From contig RFPP01000005.1 of the NCBI GenBank assembly GCA_009926065.1, forward strand, positions 1 to 64,000: a DNA stretch of 64,000 nt, in the 5' to 3' direction. A program made the translations under genes and the position numbers. The notes beneath the pieces are model-generated. The model did no database searches and was not told the DNA's origin. It worked only from the letters and a program-made list of their open reading frames with translations. How positions within the stretch are numbered: the stretch's first letter is position 1; every line of letters starts with the position of its first letter. Source of the DNA: Flavobacteriaceae bacterium. GTDB lineage: Bacteria > Bacteroidota > Bacteroidia > Flavobacteriales > Flavobacteriaceae. Shown in pieces: positions 9,467-19,292 of this stretch.

Positions 9467-11860
9467 ATGAAAAACAGATTCACCGCCATTACATCGTTAT
9501 TATTTATTGCTGGTACCATAGGATTAATTTACTTGTTAATGATGCCGCAATGGGTTTCAACGGATGATGCATTGCTCTCGGAATATTCCACAAAAAGGGC
9601 ACTTGAAAAAGTGAAAGTTATTTCGCAAAATCCGCATTTTGTTGGTTCTGAGAATCATAAAATGGTGGAGGAATATTTGGTAAATGAATTACAAAATTTG
9701 GGTTTGGAAACCCAAATTCAGGAGGGAACTACGTTTTCTGATTGGGGAAACTTGACGAAATCTAAAAATATATTAGCGAGAATTAAAGGATCTGATAGTT
9801 CGAAAGCCTTGTTATTATTGTCGCATTATGACAGTGCGCCACATTCGTATTCGCATGGGGCAAGTGATGACGCATCGGGAATTGCAACTATTTTGGAGGG
9901 TGTGCGTGCTTTTTTGGCAAATAAAACACCACATAAAAACGATATTATCATTTTGTTTTCAGATGCAGAAGAACTGGGTTTGAACGGAGCGGCACTTTTT
10001 GTAACCCAAAGCAATTGGGCAAAAGAAGTGGGTTTGGTTTTGAATTTTGAAGCCCGAGGAAGTGCTGGGCCAAGCTATATGTTGATGGAAGTAAACAAAG
10101 GAAATGCTAATATGGTGAAGGAATTTACGGCCGCCAACCCAAGTTATCCGGTTTCAAATTCCTTGATGTACAGCATTTATAAAATGTTGCCCAACGATAC
10201 TGATTTGACTGTTTTTAGAGAGCAAGGGAAAATTCAGGGATTTAATTTTGCGTTTATCGACAACCATTTTAATTACCATACGGCTCAAGATAATTACAAT
10301 CATTTGAGTCCGAAAACTATGGAGCACCAAGGGACTTATTTGGTTCCGTTGTTGAATTATTTCTCCAATTCCGACCTGACTTCTCTTCAGTCGGGGGACG
10401 ATTATGTTTATTTTAATACGCCATTTAAATTGGTGAGTTATCCTTTTTCTTGGGTTTTACCAATGGTTTTGATTGCTGTTTTTCTATTTTTATTTTTAGT
10501 ATTTATAGGCCTTGGCAAACGAGTTTTGGCTTTTTCAGAAATGGGTAAAGGCTTTTTAATTTTCCTTGGGGCGTTACTCGTTTCGGGAATAACCACTTAT
10601 TTTGGTTGGAAATTGTTGCTAAAGATTTACCCACAATACAATGATATTCTTCATGGTTTTACTTATAACGGTCACGATTATATAGGCGCGTTTGTGTTTT
10701 TGAGTTTGGCGATTTCGTTATTGTTTTATTCCAATTCCAATTCGGAAAATAAAACCGAAAATTATTCTGTAGCACCATTATTTATTTGGATTTTAATCAA
10801 TATTGCGATTGCTTTTTATTTGCCTGGAGCTGGATTTTTAATTATTCCATTATTTTTCAGTTTGTTTATGTTGGCTTATTTTGTCACCACCCAAAAAACA
10901 AATCCGATACTGAATTTAATTTTGAGTATTCCGTCTTTAATTATCATAGTTCCATTTATTATAATGTTTCCAATAGGATTGGGATTAAAAATAGTGGCTG
11001 GAAGTGCAGTGTTAACTGTTTTGGTTTTTGGTTTGTTGTTACCAATTTTTGGATCGTTTCCTAGAAAAGGTTTTTGGGCGTTGGTGTTGTTTTTAATATC
11101 AATTGGGTTTTTCATTAAGGCAAGTTTCAATTCTGATTATGCTGTTGGAACTGCAAAACCAAACAGTTTGCTTTATGTTTATAATGCCGATACGAAAAAA
11201 GCGGTTTGGACTACCTATGATTTAAATTTAGACTCTTGGACGAAAATGTACTTGGGAGAAAACCCAAAAGACGCAGCAGAGCTAAACAAGAATCCATTAT
11301 TTAGCAAATACAATTCGGGATTTACTTATTCAGCTGAAGCCGATTTAAAAGAAATAAGCGTACCTACAATTTCGTTTTTACGGGATAGTATTGCGGGGTC
11401 TCAACATTATTATAAGATAAAAATTACTCCCAATCGACCAGTAAATCGTTATGATGTTTTTGCAAATGAAAACATGACGTTCTATAATTTAAAGGCAAAT
11501 GGAGCTTCGGCATTAGACCAAAAAGGAAGTATTTATAAACGAAGAGGGAAGAAATTAGTTAGCTATTATGTTGTAGACAATGAGCCGTTGGAATTGCAAT
11601 TTTCTATTCCTGTTAATGCGGTTTTTGAAATGGATTTAATGGAAAGTTCGTTTGATTTAATGAGTAATCCAAAATTCAGAATTACTAAAAGATTGCCTTG
11701 GATGATGCCAACGCCATTTGTTTTGAACGATGCGGTTGTGATTCAAAAGAAGATTATTCCATCCCCTAGGGTTCCAAAATCAGATAATTTTAAATCCAGG
11801 AATTTTACTCCGAAAGATAGTTTGACAGTTAGTATTGATACTTTAAAAGGCATTCAATAA
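9467..11860 (+). CDS. Membrane-bound M28-family aminopeptidase-like protein
   Basis: 797 aa. An N-terminal membrane anchor (residues ~7-27) precedes an M28 di-zinc peptidase domain (~35-300). Likely zinc ligands are H120 (LSHYDS), D134/D135 (GASDDASG), E168/E169 (SDAEELGL), E195 (NFEARG) and H271 (NYHTAQDN), all present. About eight to nine hydrophobic segments (~325-560) follow, then a C-terminal soluble domain. This architecture resembles the ER metallopeptidase 1/FXNA type of membrane M28 proteins and its bacterial relatives. Substrate unknown, probably extracytoplasmic peptides. Its stop overlaps the next start (taATG), so translation of the two is coupled. Confidence 0.87.
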   Translation: MKNRFTAITSLLFIAGTIGLIYLLMMPQWVSTDDALLSEYSTKRALEKVKVISQNPHFVGSENHKMVEEYLVNELQNLGLETQIQEGTTFSDWGNLTKSKNILARIKGSDSSKALLLLSHYDSAPHSYSHGASDDASGIATILEGVRAFLANKTPHKNDIIILFSDAEELGLNGAALFVTQSNWAKEVGLVLNFEARGSAGPSYMLMEVNKGNANMVKEFTAANPSYPVSNSLMYSIYKMLPNDTDLTVFREQGKIQGFNFAFIDNHFNYHTAQDNYNHLSPKTMEHQGTYLVPLLNYFSNSDLTSLQSGDDYVYFNTPFKLVSYPFSWVLPMVLIAVFLFLFLVFIGLGKRVLAFSEMGKGFLIFLGALLVSGITTYFGWKLLLKIYPQYNDILHGFTYNGHDYIGAFVFLSLAISLLFYSNSNSENKTENYSVAPLFIWILINIAIAFYLPGAGFLIIPLFFSLFMLAYFVTTQKTNPILNLILSIPSLIIIVPFIIMFPIGLGLKIVAGSAVLTVLVFGLLLPIFGSFPRKGFWALVLFLISIGFFIKASFNSDYAVGTAKPNSLLYVYNADTKKAVWTTYDLNLDSWTKMYLGENPKDAAELNKNPLFSKYNSGFTYSAEADLKEISVPTISFLRDSIAGSQHYYKIKITPNRPVNRYDVFANENMTFYNLKANGASALDQKGSIYKRRGKKLVSYYVVDNEPLELQFSIPVNAVFEMDLMESSFDLMSNPKFRITKRLPWMMPTPFVLNDAVVIQKKIIPSPRVPKSDNFKSRNFTPKDSLTVSIDTLKGIQ

Positions 11861-12663
11861 TGACAAAAATTAGCATTCTTGGTTGTGGTTGGTTAGGATT
11901 GCCTTTGGCGAAAGCCTTAATAGAAAATGGATTTTCGGTCAAGGGTTCGACGACTTCAACTGATAAATTAACCGCACTTGAAAACGATGGAATAACTCCT
12001 TTTTTAATCGAAATAGGAGAAAAAGGCATCAATGGGAATGTAGATCAATTCTTGTTAGAGAGCCAATTTCTAATAATTAATATTCCGCCTAAATTAAGAG
12101 GGAATTCTACTGAAAATTTTGTAGAAAAAATTAAAAATTTAATCCCTTTTATTGAAAAATCGGGAATTAAAAAAGTGCTTTTTGTGAGTTCTACTTCTGT
12201 TTATTCTGATGAAGACAAAGTTGTAACTGAAGAAACCATTCCAAATCCAGATACAGAAAGTGGCAAGCAATTGTTTAAATGTGAGAAACTATTGCAAGAA
12301 AATTCTCATTTTGAAACTACTATTTTACGTTTTGGCGGGCTTATTGGCGAAGACCGTCATCCTATTTATTTTTTAGCTGGGAGAAGCAATATTGAAAATC
12401 CTGATGCGCCAATAAATTTGATTCATCAAGAAGATTGCATTGGAATTATTATAAAAATCATTGAAAGTAATTCTTGGCAAGAAACGTTCAATGCAGTTGC
12501 TCCTTTTCATCCCAGTCGTGAAGAGTATTATTCTCAAAAAGCAAAAGAAAATAATTTGGGACCTCTTATCTTTACGCATTCAAAACCATCAATTGGGAAA
12601 ACCATTTTATCTGATAAATTGGAGAATGATTTGAAATACCAATTCAAAAAAGGAAGTTTATAA
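11860..12663 (+). CDS. NAD(P)-binding epimerase/dehydratase-like (SDR) protein
   Basis: 267 aa. A Rossmann fold with the dinucleotide loop GCGWLG at residues 8-13, followed by FVSSTSVYSDEDKVVTEET, which matches the Ser/Tyr region of extended SDR proteins. Similar to the YeeZ group of putative sugar-nucleotide-like epimerases of unknown substrate. The YxxxK catalytic pair is not clearly present after the SVYS segment (SGKQLFKCE follows), so it may not be a true epimerase. The start ATG shares one base with the upstream peptidase stop, and the next gene follows directly. Confidence 0.78.
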   Translation: MTKISILGCGWLGLPLAKALIENGFSVKGSTTSTDKLTALENDGITPFLIEIGEKGINGNVDQFLLESQFLIINIPPKLRGNSTENFVEKIKNLIPFIEKSGIKKVLFVSSTSVYSDEDKVVTEETIPNPDTESGKQLFKCEKLLQENSHFETTILRFGGLIGEDRHPIYFLAGRSNIENPDAPINLIHQEDCIGIIIKIIESNSWQETFNAVAPFHPSREEYYSQKAKENNLGPLIFTHSKPSIGKTILSDKLENDLKYQFKKGSL

Positions 12664-13590
12664 TTGATACAAAAATTAAAATCTAAAATTCATTCGAAAA
12701 TCACCTCTATAGGATTGCCAATTTTGGCGCTTTGTTGGGTGAGTTTTTTTTGGGGAACTACTTGGATTGCATCAAAAGAAGGGGTGAAGCACATGCCAGC
12801 GTTACAACTTGCAGCTATCCGCCAATTCTTAGGGGCGACATTATATTTATCTTTTTTTTTATATAAAAAAACGACTTGGCCAAAAGGCAAACAATGGAAA
12901 ACCATTATCATTTTGAGTATTTTGAATTTTGTATTAAGCAACGGTTTAAGTACTTGGGGAGTAAAATATATCAGTAGTGGTTTGGGAGCAATTATTGGCG
13001 CTTTGGTTCCGCTTTGGGTTGTAATTATTAGTTTGTTTCGAGGAGAAAAATTAGTAAAACTCGCAATTGTAGGATTGATTATTGGATTTTCGGGTGTGTG
13101 TGTAATTTTCTACGAACATTTGAGTGATTTCTTGATTTTTGATTTCCGATTTGGCATAATAATATCCATAATTTCTACTTTAACTTGGGCTTTTGCCACC
13201 TTATATACTAAGAAAAAAGCGGCTAGTTTTAACCCTTATTTTAGTTTGGGAATCCAAATGTTCATTTCAAGCATTTTTCTTTTTGCCTATTTGGGCGCTA
13301 CAGGATCGGCGGTGAGTTTATCTACTATCCCATTTATTTCTTGGGTTTCAATTGGTTATTTAGTGATTTTTGGTTCGGTATTAACCTTCATAGCCTATAT
13401 TTATGCTTTGCAACGTTTACCTGCTGAAATCAATAGTATTTACGCTTATATTAATCCAATAATTGCAGTTCTTTTAGGGGCCTATATTTTTGGCGAACCA
13501 TTATCATTAGCAATTGCTATTGGCGGAATAATCACTTTATTCGGACTCTATTTGGTTAATAAATCTTTTCAAAAGTCTAAAAACGCTTAA
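12664..13590 (+). CDS. EamA/DMT-family transporter
   Basis: 308 aa. Ten predicted membrane helices in two EamA repeats. The first begins at ALCWVSFFWGTTWIASKEG with the conserved FWGxxW motif; the second at ISTLTWAFATLYTKK. Drug/metabolite-superfamily inner-membrane permease, probably exporting small metabolites; substrate not predictable. It starts at a TTG directly after the previous stop, because the first in-frame ATG lies inside the first helix hairpin and would remove helix 1. Last gene of the four-gene run beginning at 9099; a perfect terminator follows. Confidence 0.88.
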   Translation: MIQKLKSKIHSKITSIGLPILALCWVSFFWGTTWIASKEGVKHMPALQLAAIRQFLGATLYLSFFLYKKTTWPKGKQWKTIIILSILNFVLSNGLSTWGVKYISSGLGAIIGALVPLWVVIISLFRGEKLVKLAIVGLIIGFSGVCVIFYEHLSDFLIFDFRFGIIISIISTLTWAFATLYTKKKAASFNPYFSLGIQMFISSIFLFAYLGATGSAVSLSTIPFISWVSIGYLVIFGSVLTFIAYIYALQRLPAEINSIYAYINPIIAVLLGAYIFGEPLSLAIAIGGIITLFGLYLVNKSFQKSKNA

Positions 13591-13591
13591 A

Positions 13592-13626
13592 AAAAATCCC
13601 ATTTTGAAATACAAAATGGGATTTTT
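13592..13626. terminator. Bidirectional hairpin terminator
   Basis: Perfect 15-bp stem: aaaaatcccattttg (13592-13606) with caaaatgggattttt (13612-13626) around a 5-base loop. It separates the convergent EamA and M13 peptidase genes. Confidence 0.92.
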
Positions 13627-13646
13627 AAATTTATATAAATTGGTTA

Positions 13647-15710
13647 TTACCAAATTTTAACACGTTTTTCAGGAGCTAAAAACATTCCGTCACCTTCTTT
13701 AATGTCAAATGCAGAGTAGAAAGCATCTACGTTTTGAATAGGCACATAAGCACGATACATTCCTGGAGAATGCGGATCTGTTTTCACTTGATTTTTCAAG
13801 GCTTCGTCTCTCATTTTAGATCGCCATATGGTGGACCATGAGATAAAAAATCGTTGTTCAGGAGTATAGCCATCTATTAAACCTGGATTTCCATTTTCTT
13901 TTAAATACAATTTTAATCCATCGTAGGCAGCATTTACGCCACCTAAATCACCAATATTTTCACCTAGAGTAAATTTACCATCCACATGAATTCCAGGTAA
14001 TGGTTCTAAAGCAGAATATTGATCAGCAAGTGCTCCACCTAAATCGGTAAACTTTGATAAATCTTCAGCTGTCCACCAATCTATTAAATTTCCATCTGCA
14101 TTATAAGTAGCCCCTTGATCATCAAATCCATGAGAAATTTCATGTCCGATTACTCCACCAATTCCACCGTAATTTACAGCTTCGTCGGCTTGGTAATTGT
14201 AAAATGGTGGTTGTAAGATTGCCGCTGGGAATACAATTTCGTTGTAAGAAGGATTATAATAAGCATTTACCGTTTGAGGTGACATTCCCCATTCTGTTTT
14301 ATCAACGGGCTTACCTAATTTATCTAAATCTTTCGCCCAACGCCATTTAGAAATATTTCTTATGTTTTGAAAATAGCTTCCTCCGTCTTCAGGACTTTTA
14401 ACAACTAAAGCAGAATAATCTTCCCATTTGTCAGGATAACCTATTTTTATAGTCAATTTATTCAACTTTTCAACCGCTTTTGCTTTAGTTTCAGCCGACA
14501 TCCAAGTTAAATTATTAATTCTAATTTCGTAAGCTCTCATTACGTTTTTTATCATCTTCATCGCTTTTTCTTTGGCTTCAGCTGGAAACATTTTTTCAAC
14601 GTATAATTTTCCTAAAGCCTCCCCAACAGTTCCATTTACAACTTGTAAAGCTTTTTCGTGTCGAGGTCTTTGTTTTAAGGCACCGGTTAATGTTTTTCCG
14701 TAAAATTCCCAGTTTGCAGTTTCAATAGTTGTAGACAATTGGCTTGAAGCTCCTCTCAATAACATCCAACGCATGTAAGCTTTCCAATCTTCTACTTTAT
14801 TCTCAGAGAATAAAGTTTGTAACGAACTCATGTATCTTGGTTGAGAAACGATAATAGTATCAATTTTAGCGATACCAATTCCTTTGATGTAAGTATTCCA
14901 ATCTATAGCAGGAAGCATTTCTTGCAAATCGGCAATTGCAGTTGGATTGTATTGTTTTTTACTATCTCTACGCTCCACACGGTCCAATCTTGGTTTAGAC
15001 ATTTGAATTTCTAATGCTAGAATTTTTTCAGCATTGGCTTTAGCTTGTTCAGGAGATTCATTTAAAAATTGTAACATTTTTGCAACGTGAAGAACATATT
15101 TCTCACGTTTTTCTTTAGAATCTTTGTCTTCAGACACGTAGTAATCTCTGTCAGGTAATCCTAAACTTCCTGGACCAACACTTACTACATTTCGATTACT
15201 ATTTTTTTCATCGGCACCAATTCCGATTCCAAAAAACCCAACGCCTCCACCTTGAGCTTCAGTTTCCATCATCAATTTTTGTAAATCTTTTATGTTCTTT
15301 ACTGCATTAATTTTAGCTAAATAAGGTGCTAGTGGTGCAATACCTTGTTTGTTTCTTGCTAAGGTATCCATAGCGGCTTTGTACATAATAATCGCTTTAC
15401 CTTGATCGGTATTTGATTTGTATTTTGGATTTTTTGAAGCCTCTTTCAAAATAGCTAAGGCATCTTTATCGGTATTTTGACGTAATTCGTCAAAGCTTCC
15501 CCAACGAGTTTTGTCAGCCGGAATTTCTGTGTTTTTTAACCAAGTTCCATTCACAAATTTGAAAAAATCATCACTTGGTTTTACCGATTTATCCATATAA
15601 GAAACATTTATTCCAGGATTTTTTTGAGGGGTCTCATTTTGAGCATTCACCGATAATACAATCAGTGCTGGAATAACGTAAAATAATGTTTTATTAAAAT
15701 TAAGGTTCAT
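13647..15710 (-). CDS. M13-family (neprilysin-like) zinc metallopeptidase, secreted
   Basis: 687 aa. A signal peptide (MNLNFNKTLFYVIPALIVLSVNAQ) precedes a full M13 protein. The catalytic HEISH motif is at residues 523-527 (VIGHEISHGFDDQG); the third zinc ligand is E584 in GENIGDLGG. The N-terminal helical domain starts SVKPSDDFFKFVNGTWLKNTEIPADK, typical of the family, and NAYYNPSYNEIVFPAAIL is the conserved substrate-edge strand. It degrades oligopeptides outside the cytoplasm, presumably in the periplasm or outer membrane since no T9SS tail is present. A -7-like element (TATTTTTG on the - strand, 15737-15744) lies 27 bp upstream. Confidence 0.95.
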   Translation of the reverse strand: MNLNFNKTLFYVIPALIVLSVNAQNETPQKNPGINVSYMDKSVKPSDDFFKFVNGTWLKNTEIPADKTRWGSFDELRQNTDKDALAILKEASKNPKYKSNTDQGKAIIMYKAAMDTLARNKQGIAPLAPYLAKINAVKNIKDLQKLMMETEAQGGGVGFFGIGIGADEKNSNRNVVSVGPGSLGLPDRDYYVSEDKDSKEKREKYVLHVAKMLQFLNESPEQAKANAEKILALEIQMSKPRLDRVERRDSKKQYNPTAIADLQEMLPAIDWNTYIKGIGIAKIDTIIVSQPRYMSSLQTLFSENKVEDWKAYMRWMLLRGASSQLSTTIETANWEFYGKTLTGALKQRPRHEKALQVVNGTVGEALGKLYVEKMFPAEAKEKAMKMIKNVMRAYEIRINNLTWMSAETKAKAVEKLNKLTIKIGYPDKWEDYSALVVKSPEDGGSYFQNIRNISKWRWAKDLDKLGKPVDKTEWGMSPQTVNAYYNPSYNEIVFPAAILQPPFYNYQADEAVNYGGIGGVIGHEISHGFDDQGATYNADGNLIDWWTAEDLSKFTDLGGALADQYSALEPLPGIHVDGKFTLGENIGDLGGVNAAYDGLKLYLKENGNPGLIDGYTPEQRFFISWSTIWRSKMRDEALKNQVKTDPHSPGMYRAYVPIQNVDAFYSAFDIKEGDGMFLAPEKRVKIW

Positions 15711-15783
15711 AATTAGTTACTATTAGGGTTAGACTTCAAAAATATAGTTTTTTTTTATAATTGTTTAAAAAAAGTAATAATAA

Positions 15784-15815
15784 AAATCCCAAATATGCTA
15801 GGGCAAATGGGGTTT
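15784..15815 (-). terminator. Weak hairpin terminator
   Basis: On the - strand an imperfect stem pairs aaaccccа-like bases at 15808-15815 with tgggattt at 15784-15791, followed by a T-rich tract. It lies just after the T9SS protein stop and before the peptidase promoter. One internal mismatch makes it uncertain. Confidence 0.35.
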
Positions 15816-15831
15816 ATTTTTAGATTAAAGT

Positions 15832-18369
15832 TTAATTTTTTATAATTCTCTTGGTTATGCTTTTATTTTCTGAGACAAATTTAACAAAATAAACACCAGC
15901 TGAAACATCAGAAATATCTAACAAAACGGTGCTTTGATTATTTTCAAATTCGGATTTAGAATAGATCACTTTTCCAATTAAATCATATACTAGAATCGAC
16001 TTTGGAGTTATTGTCCCTATTGATACATTAAAAATCCCTTTAGTTGGGTTAGGATAAACAGCTAAGTTTTCCATTTCAAATGTTTCCCCTTCAAGACTAC
16101 TTTGAGTTGGAATATTACATTGCCAAGCTCCTCTTCCGTAGGTTCCCGCAATTATTTTATAATCTACTAAATTAATTTCTAAATCGGTCACGGATACATT
16201 CGGTAAATTATCATCAAAACTTGCCCAATTTGTCATAGAATCGTCTTTATAAAAAACGCCAAGTGTAGTTCCAACATAAAGTGGATTTAAAGAATTTTGC
16301 CCTTGATGAACAATTATGTTTTTCCCTATTGCCGGTAATCCAGGGGCAATTACTGAAAATGAATTACCTCCATCAGTTGATATATAAGCATCACCCGAAG
16401 TTCCTGAAGTGGTGATATAAATAATTTCACTATTTGATGAATGTACCGTAATTGAAGTAACTCTTGATGTTGCTGTATATAATAGAGAAAAAGAAATTCC
16501 TCTGTCGGTACTTTTGTATATTTGGTTTAATTTTGAAATATACATAATATCATTATTACTTGGATCAACTGATATTAGATTAATATTAACCGTTGAATCG
16601 CCAATAGAAGATGGATTTCTTAATATCCATACATTATTAGTTAATTTATATAAATCATTATATCCTGAAAAAACTTCCCCAATGCTGTTTACTCTCAAAG
16701 GAGTTACCCATTCTCCTTCTAATGCGGTGCCATTAACAGTGGGTGGCGGGGTATACCTGCGAACCGGGTTAGTCAAAGAAGTAATTCCATAAAAAGCTAT
16801 TCCATTTTGAACAAATCCATAGGCTTTATTGTTATTAGATGGGTCAATCGCATTATCCATTCCATCACCTCCATGATAACTTTGCCAAAGATTATTATTT
16901 AAGAAATATCCTCCATTATCTTGAAGTCCTCCAGTTATTCTTGTTGAGGTTTGTTTTGAAACTGATATTTTATAGAACTGACCAATTTGTGCTTGTCCAG
17001 TAATATCGTTAAAAACTAATCCGCCATCTTCCGAAACATAAATTCCACCATCACTTCCACAATATAATTTATTATTTATGAATTTTAAAAAATGAATGTC
17101 GGCATGAGTAAAACTTGAGGAGTAAGAACTCCAGCTGTTTATTTTAGTAGCGGTTGCCCCCCCGTCTGAAGATTTCCAAATGTTAAGACAACCCGAGTAA
17201 AGTTCATTAGCATTAGTTGGCGATACACAAAAAGCTAAATCATACCAGGCCTGAGTGTTTTCTAAAATATCTGATGTTAATCCGGTATTTACAAATGTCA
17301 CTCCAGCATCTGTAGACTTAAATATTCCTTGGAATGCATAATTTGGACTTGTTCCAGCTGAAAGACAATAAACAATATTTGAATCAGCTGCGGTAACATC
17401 AAAAATTAATCTGCCAGAATTTGCAGGCAATCCTGTGACTCCAGTATTTAAAAAAGTGGCTCCTGAATCAATAGATTTATAAAATTTATTACGAGAACTA
17501 ACATAAACTACCGTCGGGTCATTTGGTTTTATCCTTAAAGATCCTTGAGTAAAGTTTCCTGACAATTGGTTAGTCCAACTTATTCCACCATTCAAGGTTC
17601 TGTATAGCCCTGAACTAGTTGCGCACCACAACATTTGACTGTTTGTTGGATTAATCAGTATATCGCCAGCGCCTTTATACGAATTATTAAATGTTAATCC
17701 AGTTGTTGACCAAGTTATACCCGCGTCAACGGATTTTAATACACCAACAGAGTAAGAATCGGAAGCGTCTTTATCTCCTGTTGAAATATAAATTATATTT
17801 GAATTATTAGGGTCAATCGCTATGCCTGAAACACCAATTTGAGGCAAATAATCGGATAGTGGCGTCCAAGTTTCACCAGCATTTGTTGACTTCCAAATTC
17901 CACCAGCGGGAGCACCAAAGTAAATTATATTTGGGTTTGAAGGGTCCACACATACTACATTTACCCTTCCTCTTGCTTGAGTAGATTGTGGAGAGGCATT
18001 TTGAATGGGTCCGATAGGTGTCCAATTACAAGGAGGAAGCGATCTGAGTAAGCTGTTATTATTTAATTTTGCTTGGTTTTTTTTCTCCCAAGCTGTCCAA
18101 AGTTCTTGAGCCGAAATTACATACCCTTGGTCATTGGTAGCATTTTTCCAATGTTCTACCCAGCGCATAAAAGGCTTGTATCCACTACCTTTTTTATTTT
18201 TATCGTGAAAAGACCAATAAATGTTAAATGAATTTACTAATTCTTCAAGTGTTTTTTCATTATTGTTTCGATTTTCATCTATTTCATCTATCCAAGGAGC
18301 AGAAAGATTAAATTGAGAAAATCCTAAAATAGTAAATAAAAAGGCTGATATAAGTAGTATTTTTTTCAT
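15832..18369 (-). CDS. Secreted sortilin/BNR-like beta-propeller protein with T9SS type A sorting domain
   Basis: 845 aa. A signal peptide (MKKILLISAFLFTILGFSQ) is followed by ~90 residues of helical linker, then many Asp-box/VPS10-type propeller blades: STNAGETWTPL, SVDAGITWSTT, STDAGVTFVNT, SSDGGATATKI, SEDGGLVFNDI and STDRGISFSLL. The last ~72 residues are a type A sorting domain (VYPNPTKGIFNVSI, then VYFVKFVSENKS and a basic end). Export by the type IX system is therefore expected, with anchoring to the cell surface. Binding target unknown. Paralogous in plan to the 733-3978 protein but without the PA insert. A TAAATTTG -7-like element lies upstream at 18388-18395. Confidence 0.88.
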   Translation of the reverse strand: MKKILLISAFLFTILGFSQFNLSAPWIDEIDENRNNNEKTLEELVNSFNIYWSFHDKNKKGSGYKPFMRWVEHWKNATNDQGYVISAQELWTAWEKKNQAKLNNNSLLRSLPPCNWTPIGPIQNASPQSTQARGRVNVVCVDPSNPNIIYFGAPAGGIWKSTNAGETWTPLSDYLPQIGVSGIAIDPNNSNIIYISTGDKDASDSYSVGVLKSVDAGITWSTTGLTFNNSYKGAGDILINPTNSQMLWCATSSGLYRTLNGGISWTNQLSGNFTQGSLRIKPNDPTVVYVSSRNKFYKSIDSGATFLNTGVTGLPANSGRLIFDVTAADSNIVYCLSAGTSPNYAFQGIFKSTDAGVTFVNTGLTSDILENTQAWYDLAFCVSPTNANELYSGCLNIWKSSDGGATATKINSWSSYSSSFTHADIHFLKFINNKLYCGSDGGIYVSEDGGLVFNDITGQAQIGQFYKISVSKQTSTRITGGLQDNGGYFLNNNLWQSYHGGDGMDNAIDPSNNNKAYGFVQNGIAFYGITSLTNPVRRYTPPPTVNGTALEGEWVTPLRVNSIGEVFSGYNDLYKLTNNVWILRNPSSIGDSTVNINLISVDPSNNDIMYISKLNQIYKSTDRGISFSLLYTATSRVTSITVHSSNSEIIYITTSGTSGDAYISTDGGNSFSVIAPGLPAIGKNIIVHQGQNSLNPLYVGTTLGVFYKDDSMTNWASFDDNLPNVSVTDLEINLVDYKIIAGTYGRGAWQCNIPTQSSLEGETFEMENLAVYPNPTKGIFNVSIGTITPKSILVYDLIGKVIYSKSEFENNQSTVLLDISDVSAGVYFVKFVSENKSITKRIIKN

Positions 18370-18521
18370 AGTAGTTTTTATTTAATTCAAATTTAGCTAA
18401 TTTATTTTCAAATAATTCCCAAAATATTATATTAACATAATAATCAAATAAAAAACTATCAAATGGTATAAAAATAAATTCTTATCTGTTTTACTTTTGT
18501 AAATTTGTAAAAAAAATTACA

Positions 18522-19187
18522 ATGGTTTCTTTTTTCAAAAAATACAAGTGGTTTTTGCTTATTATAATTACCCTTTCCACAATTATTTTAATGTTATTTT
18601 ATTCGGCTTTAAAACCAAAGAAAACGCTACCAATTTATAATCCGTCAATGGTAAATCCGGAATTGGTAGATTCTACGATTCAATATATTAGTAAATACCA
18701 TTCTATTGCCGATTTTTCATTTACTAATCAAAATGGAAAAATAATTACCCAAAAAGACTATGAAGGCAAAATATATGTAGCCGATTTTTTCTTTACCACT
18801 TGCAGTTCTATTTGTCCAAAAATGACAACTAATTTAGTAGAAATACAAAAAGCATTTATTAATAATCCTAAAGTGATGTTACTTTCTCACACTGTTTTTC
18901 CTGAAACAGATAGCATTTCAGTTTTAAAGGAATATGCCAAAAAAAACGGAGTGATTGATGGAAAATGGAATTTAGTAACTGGCGATAAAAAGCAAATTTA
19001 TACTATGGCGAGAAAGTCCTATTTGGCAGTAAAATTAGGTAAACCGGAAGAATTATATGACATGGTTCATACTGAAAATTTTGTATTGGTAGACTCAAAA
19101 AGAAGGGTTAGAGGTTTTTATGACGGAACTAAAAAAGAGGATATTGAACGATTGATTGAAGATATCAATTTTTTGTGTAAACAATAG
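18522..19187 (+). CDS. SCO1/SenC-family copper chaperone/thioredoxin-like protein
   Basis: 221 aa. An N-terminal membrane anchor (residues ~9-30) precedes a thioredoxin fold. The SCO copper site is complete: CxxxC as C94-SSI-C98 (FFFTTCSSICPKM) and the distal H183 (DMVHTENFVLVDS). The family delivers copper to, or reduces, the CuA site of cytochrome c oxidase on the outer face of the inner membrane. No oxidase genes lie in this window. Promoter -7 element TACTTTTG at 18492-18499, 22 bp before the ATG. It is in line with the feo operon but that has its own promoter. Confidence 0.9.
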   Translation: MVSFFKKYKWFLLIIITLSTIILMLFYSALKPKKTLPIYNPSMVNPELVDSTIQYISKYHSIADFSFTNQNGKIITQKDYEGKIYVADFFFTTCSSICPKMTTNLVEIQKAFINNPKVMLLSHTVFPETDSISVLKEYAKKNGVIDGKWNLVTGDKKQIYTMARKSYLAVKLGKPEELYDMVHTENFVLVDSKRRVRGFYDGTKKEDIERLIEDINFLCKQ

Positions 19188-19237
19188 TAAAGGAGTTATT
19201 ATACCCTAAAAAAAGTTATAAAACTTATAATTATCAT

Positions 19238-19287
19238 TTGATTGAATTATTTTATAATTACTTTTGTAATCTAAATTCAATCTAAAT
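19238..19287 (+). promoter_or_regulatory. feo promoter with direct-repeat candidate operator
   Basis: TTG (19238-19240), 18-bp spacer, TACTTTTG (19259-19266) form a consensus Bacteroidota promoter. Immediately downstream, covering the expected transcription start, AATCTAAAT occurs twice (19268-19276 and 19279-19287), spaced one helical turn (11 bp) apart. A repressor bound there would block initiation. Iron regulation is an inference from the genes it precedes. Confidence 0.55.
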
Positions 19288-19292
19288 AAGGT

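Noticed and set aside
19188..19292. Riboswitch upstream of feoA.
   Set aside because: The leader after the promoter is only ~20 bases and cannot hold an aptamer.
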